Positions 9,501 through 19,351 of a DNA stretch of 64,000 bases are shown piece by piece. The notes beneath the pieces were generated by a model. It was not told where the DNA came from. It saw nothing but the letters and a program-made list of their open reading frames with translations, and did no database searches. The DNA lies in assembly GCA_905221605.1 (NCBI GenBank), contig CAJNDS010002464.1:148501-212500 (forward strand). Reading direction: 5' to 3'. The position numbers were made by a program, and so were the translations under genes. How positions within the stretch are numbered: position 1 is the first letter of the stretch; each line of letters starts with the position of its first letter. Source of the DNA: Symbiodinium natans (Eukaryota > Sar > Dinophyceae > Suessiales > Symbiodiniaceae).

Positions 9501-10279
9501 AGGGTTTAGGGTTTAGGGTTTGGGGTTTAGGGTTTAGGGTTTAGGGTTTAGGATTTCGGGTAAGGGTTTAGGGTTTAGGGTTTAGGGTTTCGGGTTTAGG
9601 GGTTAGGGTTCGGCTGGGGATTCGGGAGGGATTCGGAGGGAGTCTGCTTCGCCACCGCGCCTGCAAAACCTTCGCCGCTGCGCGGATGGCAGCGCCAGGA
9701 TGTGGGGCCAGGGACACCTCTCGTAAGGGGTATTTAGGGTCTAGGGTTTAGGGTCTAGGTATTTTAGAGTTTAGGGTTTAGGGTTTAGGGTTTAGGGTTT
9801 AGGGTTTCGGGTTTAGGGTTTAGGGTTTAGGGTTTGGGGTTATTGAAGGGACTATATGTTCCTTTTATGGTCGCTATATAGTAGCCCCTAAGTAACCCCG
9901 CAAACAACCTGAGGTCCCCTGTAAGGGTTCCTCCATTAATCCCTCGGTCCCGAGGAAGGGCTCCGCTTACATGGGGTTTCCCAGAAGAGGGGTACCCCGT
10001 TTATACTCCCAAATAGAATAGTACCCCCTTACAGGGACCTCCAAAAAAGGGTACTGCACTTTCTGAAGACGACGGAGCATGAGGCAACAAAAGCCGAATG
10101 AAACCCCCGAAGGGTTGGCGAACGGTGGCACCCCTAAACCCTAAACCCTAAACCCTAAACCCTAAACCCTAAAACCCCCCCCCCCGTCGCGTGTGTTGCA
10201 CAGGCATGCCCAGGCGCAGCCGCGCGGATCCGTGCTGGCAGCTCCTTGGGCTTAGGGAGGGGACGGGGGGCTTGCAATA

Positions 10280-10592
10280 GTTTAGGGTTTAGGGTTTAGG
10301 GTTTAGGATTTAGGGTTTAGGGTTCAGGGTTTAGGGTTTAGGGTTTAGGGTTTGGGGTTTAGGGTTTAGGGTTTAGGGGTTTAGGGTTTAGGGTTTAGGG
10401 TTTAGGGTTTAGGGTTTAGGGTTTAGGGTTTAGGGTTTAGGGTTTAGGGTTTAGGGTTTAGGGTTAGTTTAGGGTTTAGGGTTTAGGGTTTAGGGTTTAG
10501 GGTTTAGGGTTTAGGGTTTAGGGTTTAGGGTTTAGGGTTTAGGGTTTAGGGTTTAGGGTTTAGGGTTTAGGGTTTAGGGTTTAGGGTTTAGG
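10280..10592 (+). repeat. Long telomere-like array
   Basis: More than 40 TTTAGGG units, nearly pure after about 10380. It is the longest such array in the window, with a single 5-base disturbance (GGGTTAGTTTAGGG) near 10462. Confidence 0.95.
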
Positions 10593-10621
10593 GGCACCAT
10601 CATCGCACGAGAGAGGCGGTC

Positions 10622-10695
10622 TCAAGAGCACTTCTGACGAGCCGCGGGATCTGAGTCGCAGTGCAGCGCCAGGACATTCTCCTTCTTGGCGGCGC
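10622..10695 (-). CDS. Candidate exon, possibly terminal
   Basis: Acceptor GTGTGCAAG, then GAAKKENVLALHCDSDPAAR and QKCS, then TGA. It lies immediately downstream (minus strand) of the 10858-11109 exon, but the phases as drawn do not match, so the acceptor may differ. Confidence 0.4.
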
Positions 10696-10857
10696 CTTGC
10701 ACACCCCCCCGCAAAAGACAGGCTTTTGCTTTAGGGTTTAGGGTTTAGGGTTTAGGGTTTAGGGTTTAGGGTTTAGGGTTTAGGGTTTAGGGTTTAGGGT
10801 TCAGGGTTTAGGGTTTAGGGTTTAGGGTTCAGGGCTTCGGGTTTGGGGTACCCTCAC

Positions 10858-11109
10858 TAGCAAGCCATGGAGCAGCCTAACTTGACAGGCACACGACCTG
10901 CCGATCTCTGCAAACAACTGTACGGCCAGTCGAGGCAAACAAGGCTTCCGGGGTCCTCCAGCCGAACTGTCGGCCCAAGCACAGCTGAGAACTATGGATC
11001 CAAACAGGAAAAGCTCAGAGAGTGCTGAGAGTGAAGGCTGCATTGCTCCGAGAGCACCTTCCCAGAAGCCATGCAGAGCGATCAGCTGGCTGCTGCCTTC
11101 CGTGATCTC
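10858..11109 (-). CDS. Candidate 84-codon internal exon
   Basis: Clear acceptor (TGTCGATTCAG) and donor (GTGAGG), 252 bases, phase 0. The frame reads EITEGSSQLIALHGFWEGAL, then GAMQPSLSALSELF and a mildly hydrophobic end. The open frame extends upstream to 11385, where VLECAILCHPFNKYALSGAN precedes a GTGAGC donor and is probably a separate exon. The island is unusual in lacking heptamers. No family recognised. The plus strand has a shorter open frame at its 5' half. Confidence 0.5.
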
Positions 11110-11433
11110 CTGAATCGACACCAAACGCGTGCCACGACGTGCAGGCATGCGACTGTGTGTGAGAGAGAGAGAGACTAGACAGAGCCAGGATGGCAATTCC
11201 GCGCAGTGCCCTATTTTTTTATTGTGGATGTCCTGGACAAGACACCGCATGAGGGCGAACATGTCTGAAAGCTCACATGGGTTTGCACCGGAGAGGGCGT
11301 ATTTGTTGAAGGGGTGGCATAGGATTGCGCACTCAAGCACACCTCGCGCAACGCGCGCGCGCGCGCGCGCGCGAATCAGAAGCATTCAGAACTCATGTAA
11401 GCATGCTTCCTCGACGATCTGATAGTTTCTAAC

Positions 11434-11543
11434 CCCCCGCTCCGGCATGGAGATGCCTTGCAAGGATGCCAGGCTCAGGGCACCGGATCCATCCAGAACG
11501 GCCATGACCTGCTGAAGCCTGTCACGCCGTGCTTTCTCTCGCG
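11434..11543 (-). CDS. Candidate exon, helical/coiled coil
   Basis: Minus strand reads AREKARRDRLQQVMAVLDGS, then GALSLASLQGISMPERG, to a GTTAGA donor. Basic then amphipathic helix. Same strand as and just downstream of the PH-like exon at 11700-11823; probably the same gene. Confidence 0.5.
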
Positions 11544-11699
11544 CTTTGAGATGCAAAAAACACTAATCACGTTAACAAAGAGCAATAATCATGATAAAAA
11601 AAGAACAATAATAAGAATATTAGTAGTAGTAATAATCATAATAAACTATTGAAGAGAGCATTCTGCAAAAACCGAGGCAACAACAAGTCTCTGCCCGAC

Positions 11700-11823
11700 C
11701 TCCACTCCCGCTTCTCCTCGGATCCCTCGGGCTCCATCAGGCAGAGGAAGTTGTTCCGGTGGTCCACTTGCAGAATCTTCCTTGGAAGCCAAAAGAAAAG
11801 CCATTTCTTGCATTCATTAAACC
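11700..11823 (-). CDS. Candidate exon, possible PH-like strand segment
   Basis: Reads FNECKKWLFFWLPRKILQVD, then HRNNFLCLMEPEGSEEKREW, ending at a GTCGGG donor. Length 124 bases: two bases completing a split Gly codon, 40 codons and two left over. The pattern of a Trp-rich strand, RKILQVD, NNFLCL and an acidic turn is reminiscent of a PH-type domain; this is a resemblance by eye only. Its acceptor TTTAG is the last unit of a pure heptamer intron. The plus-strand frame of the same DNA lacks the Glu/Gly-rich codon pattern. Confidence 0.55.
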
Positions 11824-11885
11824 CTAAACCCTAAACCCTAAACCCTAAACCCTAAACCCTAAACCCTAAACCCTAAACCCTAAAC
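11824..11885 (-). repeat. Pure telomere-repeat intron, 62 bases
   Basis: On the minus strand the interval is GTTTAGG repeated and closing GTTTAG: eight full heptamers plus six bases, with no other sequence. It begins with GT and ends with AG. Removing it joins exon 11959-11886 (ends ..RHEKP + G) to exon 11823-11700 (starts GG + FNECKKW), making one Gly codon. Both splice sites are inside the repeat. Confidence 0.65.
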
Positions 11886-11959
11886 CCGGCTTCTCATGCC
11901 GGGTCGCGTCTCCCAGCCGTCGCTCTGCCGTGCATTGACGTGCCTCAGATGCCATGAAG
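11886..11959 (-). CDS. Candidate internal exon between two telomere-like introns
   Basis: 74 bases: one base, 24 codons, one base. Reads FMASEARQCTAERRLGDATR and HEKP. Upstream intron 11960-12086 is C-strand repeat with donor GTCGCT and acceptor CTTGTGAG; the split codon AA|C gives Asn. The downstream intron is the 62-base G-strand one. Phase works on both sides, so three exons (12140-12087, 11959-11886, 11823-11700) form one frame. Confidence 0.55.
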
Positions 11960-12086
11960 CTCACAAGGCTTTAGGGTTTAGGGTTTAGGGTTTAGGGTTT
12001 AGGGTTTAGGGTTTAGGGTTTAGGGTTTAGGGTTTAGGGTTTAGGGTTTAGGGTTTAGGGTTTAGGGTTTAGGGTTTCTCAGCGAC

Positions 12087-12140
12087 TTCTGGCAGACCTT
12101 CTGCGTAAGATCAATGGCATTGACTTCAAGCTCGATCAGT
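12087..12140 (-). CDS. Candidate exon, amphipathic helix
   Basis: Reads LIELEVNAIDLTQKVCQ. It leads in phase to FMASEARQ across a C-strand telomere intron. The plus strand is also strikingly open (QRLLADLLRKINGIDFKLDQ) with a GTAAGA, so antisense coding cannot be excluded. Strand was chosen from the phase-matched neighbours. Confidence 0.45.
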
Positions 12141-12219
12141 CTTGTGGCAGGAGGTCCCTAGACCCTAAACCGATTGAACGGGTCTCCCAGCCCTAAACCC
12201 TAAACCCTAAACCCTAAAC

Positions 12220-12280
12220 CCTCTTCATAGCCACGGCGCCAGGCCGAGACTTGCAGCCCGCCCTGTTTCAGCGGAGCCAC
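12220..12280 (-). CDS. Candidate exon with telomere-derived donor
   Basis: Acceptor CAAACACCCAG, then VAPLKQGGLQVSAWRRGYEE, then GTTTAG, which is the first unit of the adjoining G-strand repeat. Probably upstream of 12087-12140 in the same gene, though the phases as drawn differ. Confidence 0.45.
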
Positions 12281-12334
12281 CTGGGTGTTTGGATCTGTAC
12301 ATAACTGGACTTACTAACGTACCTATGCATAGAC

Positions 12335-12336
<2 letters not shown>

Positions 12337-12378
<42 letters not shown>

Positions 12379-12395
12379 AGGCAGGGAGGGAGGGA
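12337..12395. repeat. (AG)n / AGGG simple repeat
   Basis: GAGAGAGA run grading into GGGAGGGAGGC repeats. It is followed by a (TTACA)n-like stretch to 12460. Confidence 0.9.
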
Positions 12396-12740
12396 GGAAG
12401 AAGAGATACATTACATGACTTTACCTTACATTACATTACAGTGCATTGCATTACATTACATAGAGATATATGAGATTGGTAGGTACCGGGCGGGGGGGGG
12501 GGGTCGCATATATGCATTTCCGGCTCAGGACCACACCTTTGGGGTCGCCGGGTGACAGTTCAGTTGACGTTGTGGAGGCCCCTAAACCCACGCATTACTA
12601 TCATGAGTATTGCTATTGAAGATTCTTGTTAATAATGCTATCATCACTATTATTAGTATTCTGGTCATCAATATCAGTATTATTAATATTTGGTATTGTG
12701 AATATTCATATCAATGCTGTTGCTATTATGGGGGGCCTAC

Positions 12741-12801
12741 GCTCCCCACAAACTGCAGCGCGAGAGGCTAACTCCCGGGCCTTCGGCAAGCCCAGCGCCT
12801 C
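12741..12801 (-). CDS. Candidate exon
   Basis: Acceptor CGTCCCTGAAACGCAG and donor GTAGGC bracket EALGLPKARELASRAAVCGE. 61 bases, helical, in a heptamer-poor AT-rich stretch (12600-13690). Confidence 0.5.
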
Positions 12802-13103
12802 CTGCGTTTCAGGGACGCAAGAAAACAGAAAAGTCGAGAATAATTTTGCTACATATATAGAATACAATAATAAGAAGAATAATAAGAAGAAGAAAAAGAG
12901 GATCATAGCATGAACATTATTATCAACAAAAACGTTTAAAGAGTGACAACAAGAAGAATAGGAATGAACAGCTCACAACCGAAGACATGCTGTTTGCTGA
13001 TTGTGTTGGTGGCGGCGCTGCTCAAAGTGCTGATGACAATGCTGGTGGTAATGATCTTGTTGATGACAACGGCTCACTGGTTGCCAGGGTTATCACACTT
13101 GCG

Positions 13104-13225
13104 GGCTTGATAGCAGCGTCATGCATCTGAGCTGTTGGATGGCTTCTTTGCAAAACTTGGTAACGTTGCACCGGGTTTTGTTTACCGACCCGCAAATAAT
13201 CACAAGATTCCCGGAAGTATTCTGG
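13104..13225 (-). CDS. Candidate exon
   Basis: Minus-strand frame includes GNLVIICGSVNKTRCNVTKF and CKEAIQQLRCMTLLSSPQ, then donor GTGTGA. The 5' limit is unclear; the frame is open to 13371. Confidence 0.4.
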
Positions 13226-14038
13226 GAACTCAGTTTGTTGACGTCACCCGCGATTCTCGGCCCATTGTGAAGGAAATTCTTTCTATTTGGGTCAGCTTCA
13301 TGGGCTTGACATAGCTTGACATCATGCACTTCCCGACGCAGAGAGCTGCTCGGGCACAAGGACCATGGCACCCTTGGCTCACTTCTCTCAAACTGAAAGT
13401 ACTAGTAGTCATCGTATACAAGCAGCGAAGTGCGGACAACGAACAAACACAACCTGAGTAGCAAACAACCATCATAGTAAAAATCCCACAAATAATTCTG
13501 TAGTCATTCTAAGCGACAGAATAGCAATAAATATACTAATAATCGCAATAACAGATAGTAAGAATACAAATGGTCCTGATAACAGTAATAGCAGCAATAA
13601 TTTGGAGCCAACAGCTCGCAGAAAATGACAGTCGTAGATTCGAATAGCAATACCCTTGATAATATCGAGGCTACAGGCCAAACAGGTGCTAAACACCCAA
13701 GCCCTGAACCCCAAACCCTAACCCTAAACCCTAAACCCCAAACCCTAACCCCTAAACCCTAAACCCTAAAGGCCTCAGCTTCGCGTAGGGAGAGGTGCTG
13801 CGGCGGAGGCGGCTGCTTCACGTGAAGCAACTGCCTCGACTAGGAGGAGGATCCGAAGAGTTGAGGGTTGAGGGTATAGGGTTTAGGGTATAGGGTTTAG
13901 GGTTTAGGGTTTAGGGGTTTAGGGTTAAGGGTTTAGGGTTTAGGGTTTAGGGTTGAGGGTTTAGGGTTTAGGGTTTGGGGTTTAGGGTTTAGGGTTTAGG
14001 GTTTAGGGGACCTAAGTCCCATAAACCCTCAGCCCTAC

Positions 14039-14100
14039 CTGCCGCCGAGCTGCACCGGCCTTCCGGCCTCGCTTCCCTCCTCTTCAATGCCATCAGTCTC
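14039..14100 (-). CDS. Candidate exon, acidic
   Basis: Acceptor CTCCTATCTTAG, then ETDGIEEEGSEAGRPVQLGG, then AG|GTAGGG. Splice sites and codon pattern agree. 62 bases, one of the clearer islands. Confidence 0.5.
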
Positions 14101-14429
14101 CTAAGATAGGAGCTTCAGCCCAAAGCTGCGACCCTAAACCCTAGCCCTAAACCCTAAACCCTAAACCCTAAACCCTAAACCCTAAACCCCAAACACAAAT
14201 CCCACGGATGCCCAACACCCAAAAAAAAAAATGAAACTTTAACCCCGAGACCCCTTCTACCGATCCGGATACTTCCCCAAAGCAGGGTTTGGGGTTGTGG
14301 GGTTTAAGGTTTCGGGTTTAGGGCTTAAAGTGTGGGGTTTGGGGTTTAGGGTTTTGGGTTTAGGGTCCCTCTCCAAATACCAACACACTAGAATCCTTCA
14401 CATCGGAACCAACAACAAGGGGAACCCCT

Positions 14430-14793
14430 AACCCCTGAACCGCTGGACCACGAAACCCTGAACCCCGAAACCCTGAACCTAAACCCCAAGCCCAACAAAA
14501 AACCCTAAGCCCTGAAGCCCTGAAACCCTAAACCCAATAAACCCCGTTCATCCCGCGAACCCTAAACCCCAAACCCTAGACCCAAAACCCCAAACCCCAA
14601 ACCCCAAACCCTGAACCCCCAACCCCAAACCCTGAACCCCCAACCCCAAAACCCTAAACCCACAACCCCTAACCCCAAAACCCCTAAACCCTAAACCCCA
14701 AACCACAAAAACCCCCTCAACCCTAAACCCTAAACCCCAAAACCCCTAAACCCCTAATCCCTAAACCCCAAACCCCTAAACCCCAAACCCCAA
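14430..14793 (-). repeat. Degenerate telomere-like DNA, CCCCAAA/CCCTGAA mixture
   Basis: Heptamer periodicity survives but most units carry CCCCAAA or CCCTGAA changes and spacing indels, suggesting older or differently templated repeat than the pure arrays. Confidence 0.8.
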
Positions 14794-14900
14794 TGACTCC
14801 GAGTCGAGGGTTCGGTGATCTGGAGCGTGTAGGTCGTATTCCAGGCAGTGCCATCCCAGACGATCCAGCCGCGGGCGTTGGTCGGGCACTCCACGTCATC
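14789..14900 (-). CDS. Candidate exon, Trp/Thr-rich
   Basis: Acceptor GGTATCATGGCAG, then DDVECPTNARGWIVWDGTAW, then NTTYTLQITEPSTRSHW and one base before donor GTTTGG, which is in the adjoining degenerate heptamer. 112 bases = 37 codons + 1. GWIVWDGTAWNTTYTL looks like consecutive beta strands, but I do not recognise the family. Confidence 0.55.
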
Positions 14901-15390
14901 CTGCCATGATACCATGGAAGGGAGGGGGTGCCGGTTTAGGGTTTAGGGTTTAGGGTTTAGGGTTTAGGGTTTAGGGTATGGGGTTTAGGGTTTAGGGTTT
15001 AGGTTATGGGGTTTAGGGTTGAGGGTTGAGGGTTTAGGGTTGAGGGTTGAGGGTTGAGGGTTGAGGGCTGAGGGTTGAGGGTTTAGGGGTATCATGCCAT
15101 GAGGGTTGAGGGGTTAGGGGCTTTCGGGTTTGGGGGTTTTGAGGTTTAGGGTTTTGGGGTTTTGAGGTTTAGGGTTTAGGGTTTTCGGGTTCAGGGCTTT
15201 GGGGTTTAGGGTTTAGGGTTTAGGGTTTAGGGCCCAACAGGGTTGAGGGTCTGGGCTTCTCGTTTAGGGTTTAGGGTTTCGGGCTTAGAGTTTCTAGGGT
15301 TTTGGGCTTGTAGGGTTTCGGGTGCAGGGTTTAGGGTTTAGGGTTTAGGGTTTAGGGTTTAGGGTTTAGGGTTTAGGGTTTAGGGTTCAG

Positions 15391-15735
15391 GGCTCCTTGG
15401 CGTACGCGCGCCCCATCCAGATATCACTTTCATGGACGCCGCCATCCGACAGGAGCCAGATCCCCCAAGACGCGCGGTAGTAAAGCCTCGAGGTTTCCCC
15501 ATTAAAGCTACACCTGAATGGTTTAAGGTTTTGGGTTTAGGGTTTAAGGTTTGGGGTTTAGGGTTTGGGGTTTGGGATGTAGGGCTTCCGGTTCAGCGCA
15601 CATTCAAATCGAAAATCGAAGACAAGGTGAAGAAGGCCCGCGTCGCACACCCAAGTGAAGCCGAAGAGCTGTTTGCCATGGACATTCTGGTAGATGGGGC
15701 GATACCTCAAGACATGGATGCTGCGCTTAACAGGA
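15391..15735 (+). CDS. Candidate two-exon coding segment with 69-base telomere-like intron
   Basis: Exon 15391-15527 reads LLGVRAPHPDITFMDAAIRQ, then EPDPPRRAVVKPRGFP...EWFK. Exon from 15597 reads RTFKSKIEDKVKKARVAHPS, then EAEELFAMDILVDGAIPQDM. Between them, 15528-15596 is GTTTTGGG...GGTTCAG, made of heptamer variants, phase 0, 69 bases, and itself free of stops in frame. So it is either an intron or an in-frame insertion. The minus strand of 15597-15735 is also open but with a weaker codon pattern. Confidence 0.55.
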
Positions 15736-15970
15736 CTACCTTAACAAAGGGGGACAATATGTTGCCCCCCCCCCTTTGTGTCGTGGAAAGGATTGGAATC
15801 CAACACATCTTCTCAAGATGGTCAACTTGCAGCCCTGCCACGCTTGGAGCGCTGTCGGCTGGATGTTGGTTTTGAAGAATGTGCCTGGGACGGCGGCCAA
15901 AAAAAGAATCGACAACCAAAAGGTCGGTAGGGCTGAGCGGCTAGGGCGGCTAGGGGCTAAGCACCCGGGT

Positions 15971-16388
15971 CCCCGGACAGTTTCTTGGACAAATGCATCC
16001 CGTTCAAGGAGCGGCTGCAATCATTGGTACCGCTTCACCCCAAGCTACAGCAATCACAAAGCTCTCAAGCTCAAGCTGAAAGGAAAGATGACAACGTACA
16101 CCCCGGCCCCAACATGTTCTCAGGGCAACGGAGGAAAAAAGGGCCCAGGGGGCCACCATCTGTGGAATGCAGGATCCAATGAGGCCTCCATTCTCACAGC
16201 GCGCGAAGCTCGGTTGTTTCTCCTCGAACACGAAGAGCCCGGAGGTTTCGAGGGCACAAGCATCATCCGAAGCTATCGGACTCATCAGCCACAGGATAAC
16301 TTGGGGGGGCGCATTCCCAAACCTCAAGATGGTCCAGGAGGTTCAAGGCATCTTTCATTGCCTCCCGGAAGCTGGAAAGGACTTGAAA
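15971..16388 (+). CDS. Candidate coding segment, continuing 15391-15735
   Basis: After GGACAG the frame reads LDKCIPFKERLQSLVPLHPK, later QRRKKGPRG; then in another frame EASILTAREARLFLLEHEEP, and in a third SEAIGLISHRITWGGAFPNL with KMVQEVQGIFHCLPEAGKDL. Frame changes imply introns or frameshifts. A family A element follows at 16390. A minus-strand frame (16327-16004) is also long. Moderate confidence that the DNA is coding, low on structure. Confidence 0.4.
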
Positions 16389-16389
16389 C

Positions 16390-16499
16390 TTGGGATGTCC
16401 CTCCTTTCTACAAGCAGTCCTTAATGGGGATTATCATAGGGGGGAGGGGTACTATAATCCGCATTAGGGAGCTGCTAGCATCAGGGGAACATCCCAACT
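16390..16499. mobile_element. Complete family A element
   Basis: CTTGGGATGTCCCTCCTTTC...CAGTCCTTAATGGGGATTAT and the inverse GATTA..CGCATTAGGGAGCTGC...GGGGAACATCCCAACTT. It abuts the end of the preceding coding segment. Confidence 0.65.
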
Positions 16500-16658
16500 T
16501 AAAACGTAAGCTGGAGCTTTCGGCTGAGGCAGGTGCTTCCATGGAAGGCACCAGTGCACTACACATCCTAGGGCTTAGGGCTTAGGGTTTAGGGTTTAGG
16601 GTCTAGGCGTTCAGGGTTTTGGGGTTCAAGGTTTTGGGTTTAGGGTTCAACAACCTAC

Positions 16659-16770
16659 GTCCCCCCAAGTGCAGTGCACATCTTGCTTCCAAGGTGCCCA
16701 TGTAGGGATGAAGGACAGCCTCGGCCCCAGTGACCCACACGTAGTCCGGGTGAGCCTGCTCCTGGTGCAG
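16659..16770 (-). CDS. Candidate exon
   Basis: Minus strand reads HQEQAHPDYVWVTGAEAVLH, then PYMGTLEARCALHLGG, to a GTAGGT donor. Acceptor probably CGCCCGAG at about 16770. A proline-rich open frame extends upstream to 17009. Confidence 0.45.
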
Positions 16771-17326
16771 GCTCGGGCGAAGAAATGGGCTACAGCGCAG
16801 AGACATGTGGAGCTGCCTTGAGGTACTGCACAGAACCGCCGAACAACCCCAAACAGTCGAAGGCCTGTGCACCGCGCTACATGAAAGGGAGACAACTTGA
16901 GGAGAGAAGGAGAGGGGGGGGGGGGGGCAAGCCTACCAAAACCCCGAGCAGCACTGAGTGAAAGGAGACCCAGGGAGACAGAAACAAAGTGGAAGACCAA
17001 GGGAGACAAGCCCAGGAACCCGGCAAAAGAATCCTTACATGAATTTCTAACCCTAAACCCCTCCTAAACCCTAAACCCTAAACCCTAAACCCTAAACCCT
17101 AAACTAACCCCAACAGAACCCACTTGTTGAAAAGGAGACAGCGTGGCGCCTGCTCTGAGACTCCGATGACGCTCCTTGGCGCAAGCAAAGGTCTGTGGTG
17201 TCACTGGGTTCCGGGTTGAGGGTTTAGGGTTGAGGGTTGAGGGTTTAGGGTTGAGGGTTTAGGGTTGAGGGTTTCGGGTTTAGGGTTTAGGGTTTAGGGT
17301 TTAGGGTTTAGGGTTTAGGGTCACTG

Positions 17327-17640
17327 CTGATGGCAAAGACCTCTCGCGCATTTCCCAGCATCTCAAGCCGAGGGTCGCTTCCCGAAGCAAGACGTCTGAC
17401 GTCCACATCGAGTCCTACGCAGCGACTCTTTAGGGGGTAGTTCCATGGCCCCTGAAAGTGGGCCTTTAACAGGGTACCCCTTATATAGCCCTTGTATTTC
17501 CCTACTAATCCCGTAAAGGGTAGGTATATAGAGCCGTTTTCAATGCCGGAAGAACCATGGGCCCATTTTTGAAGGCCCTTCCTCGCCATCAACGTGGGGT
17601 CGGATCGACCCATCGACGCCACGCCTTGCACCGGGCCACT
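17327..17640 (-). CDS. Candidate coding segment carrying an in-frame family D element
   Basis: Upstream half reads VQGVASMGRSDPTLMARKGL, then QKWAHGSSGIE. Downstream half reads RCVGLDVDVRRLASGSDPRL, then EMLGNAREVFAISSD before GTGACC. Between them lies a family D element (about 17427-17545) through which the same frame stays open. The element is either an in-frame insertion or an intron whose sites I cannot place. Confidence 0.4.
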
Positions 17641-17737
17641 TCACAAATGACCGGGTTTCGGGTTTCGGGTGTAGGGTTTAGGGTCTAGGGTCTAGGGTCT
17701 AGGGTTTAGCGTTTAGGGTTTAGGGGACCCCCAAAAA

Positions 17738-18196
17738 ATGGAGAACGCCCGAGAGAGTTTCCGGCCTCAGGACGTCCTTGCCAGTGCCAAGAAGTCCCTT
17801 CCTTGGGTAGCAGAAGATTTTTAGACACGTGGCGATGTGGAAACGCTCTGAGCCCACCCGTTCTCACCCCCTTCTCATGCCACGCCGCAGTTCGGCCCAG
17901 CTGATCGCTTCCCGCTCACGTTCCTAGCGGGCGCGCTGGGCAGTTCCATCTCTCCCTCTCTCCGAAGTCCCCCCCCCCCCCTCGTGCCTGACACCGTTTC
18001 TGGGCTGCCTGAAGCCAGGCCCGTGCCTGCCAAACTGCAAACTGGGACACAACAAAGAAGGGCCGAGCACTCTCTCCGCAGCCTGCGGACTTCGCCGGTA
18101 CCGCCGTTCCTGCACGAGCAAGAGGACAGGCGCTTTCACACAGACAAGCCATCGTCAGGAGCATACCAGAAGACCGAAGCCAGCATCACCAGCTAG
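17738..18196 (+). CDS. Small complete two-exon gene, hypothetical protein of 124 residues
   Basis: Exon 1 (17738-17806) starts MENARESFRPQDVLASAKKS and ends LPW before GTAGCA. Exon 2 (17891-18196) starts FGPADRFPLTFLAGALGSSI after CACGCCGCAG. It passes a proline run encoded by 13 Cs and ends EASITS then TAG. The 84-base intron is phase 0 and heptamer-free. ATG-to-stop, 23 + 101 codons. The 5' flank is a telomere-like tract, so more upstream exons are possible. The minus strand has a rival frame (17916-18164) of lower quality. No family recognised. Confidence 0.5.
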
Positions 18197-18239
18197 ACAT
18201 AAGCCTCGAAGAAGTCGAGGCAGGACTCTAAAACCTTGA

Positions 18240-18425
18240 CCTAAGGCAAAGTCCCCTGTGTCTGGCCCATGGGGCTCTACGGCTACAGCACCATCCAAGA
18301 ATTCTCTCATCCACTCAACCTGCTGACAAGCTTTGAGAACGAATCTCAACTTGGAGAGCTCTGGCGCAACCCCAAAAAGTCCAGAAGACAAGCAATGCTC
18401 CCCGCCTGATTCGGCTTGGAGCCCT
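18240..18425 (-). CDS. Candidate exon
   Basis: Minus strand reads GLFGVAPELSKLRFVLKACQ, then QVEWMREFLDGAVAVEPHGP and DTGDFALGQGF. The plus strand of the same DNA also has a short ATG-to-stop frame (MGLYGYSTIQEFSHPLNLLT...). G-first codons favour minus. Confidence 0.4.
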
Positions 18426-18509
18426 GGCAGTGTGTTTCAACTACCGGTTCGTTCATGATCACGTCAGACTCAGCAGCCGTCCCACTACTCCGAATTCCTT
18501 CCGCACATA

Positions 18510-18803
18510 CCCTAAACCCTAAACCCTAAACCCTAAACCCCAAACCCTAAGCCCCAAACCCTAAACCCTAAACCCCAAACCCTAAACCCCAAACCCCAAA
18601 CCCTAAACCCCAAACCCTAAACCCCAAACCCTAAACCCCAAACCCCAAAGCCTAAACCCCAAAGCCTAAACCCCAAACCCTAAACCCCAAACCCTAAACC
18701 CTAAACCCCAAACCCCAAACCCTAAACCCTAAACCCTAAACCCTAAACCCTAAACCCCAAACCCTAAACCCTAAACCCCAAACCCCAAACCCCAAAGCCT
18801 AAA
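18510..18803 (-). repeat. Mixed CCCTAAA / CCCCAAA array
   Basis: About 40 heptamers; CCCCAAA and CCCTAAA alternate irregularly, with a few CCCCAAAG changes. Confidence 0.95.
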
Positions 18804-18933
18804 CATGTTGCAGAAGATGCGCCTGGCAGCCCATGCTGCGGCGGCCCCAAGGTCACAGAAAAGCCATCCACTACTTCCAGGGGCAGTCTTACTAAGGTTT
18901 CGGGTTTAGGGTTTAGGGTTTAGGGCTAGCAAC

Positions 18934-18990
18934 CTTGATCCGAACCAACCCATGCCTTGAGACCGCCGCAACGCTGGCTGCTTGAGGCAT
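18934..18990 (-). CDS. Candidate first exon
   Basis: ATG-initiated frame MPQAASVAAVSRHGLVRIK, 19 codons, ending at a GTTGCT donor beside a heptamer tract. It could start a minus-strand gene, but the next exon is not fixed. Confidence 0.35.
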
Positions 18991-19249
18991 GTCCAACTTC
19001 CGACTCACTATCCGTTGACGAACTTTGTTAGTATGAACATGATCACTACTATAGTACTATTCATATTGTCCTCACTACTGCTTTTACAAACCCTACTACT
19101 TTGGCCTCATGAACATGAACATGGCACATGTCTGCCAGAAGCTGCTGAGGAGAGGATCAAGGGTTAGCCAGGAGAGAACGCGAAGAGCAAAGCGACTCCC
19201 CCACAAAGTGAGCCCCCCCCCCCCCGCCCAAAAAAGACTGAATGTTTAT

Positions 19250-19310
19250 GGTTTTATAAGGATATTATATATATATATATATACATATATACATATATAT
19301 ATATATATAC
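19250..19310. repeat. (TA)n / (TACATA)n microsatellite
   Basis: Alternating TATATATACATATATACATA run. Confidence 0.9.
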
Positions 19311-19351
19311 AGGTGATTCATGGAAATAAAGATTAAAAAGTATGCTCAAAC

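Noticed and set aside
8888-9544. Cys/Tyr- or Ile/Thr-rich proteins of 160-200 residues
   Set aside because: Translation of the AATAATAAC microsatellite.
16004-16327. A minus-strand protein opposite the plus-strand segment
   Set aside because: Open and not implausible, but the plus strand has the phase-matched upstream exons; left as a rival reading only.
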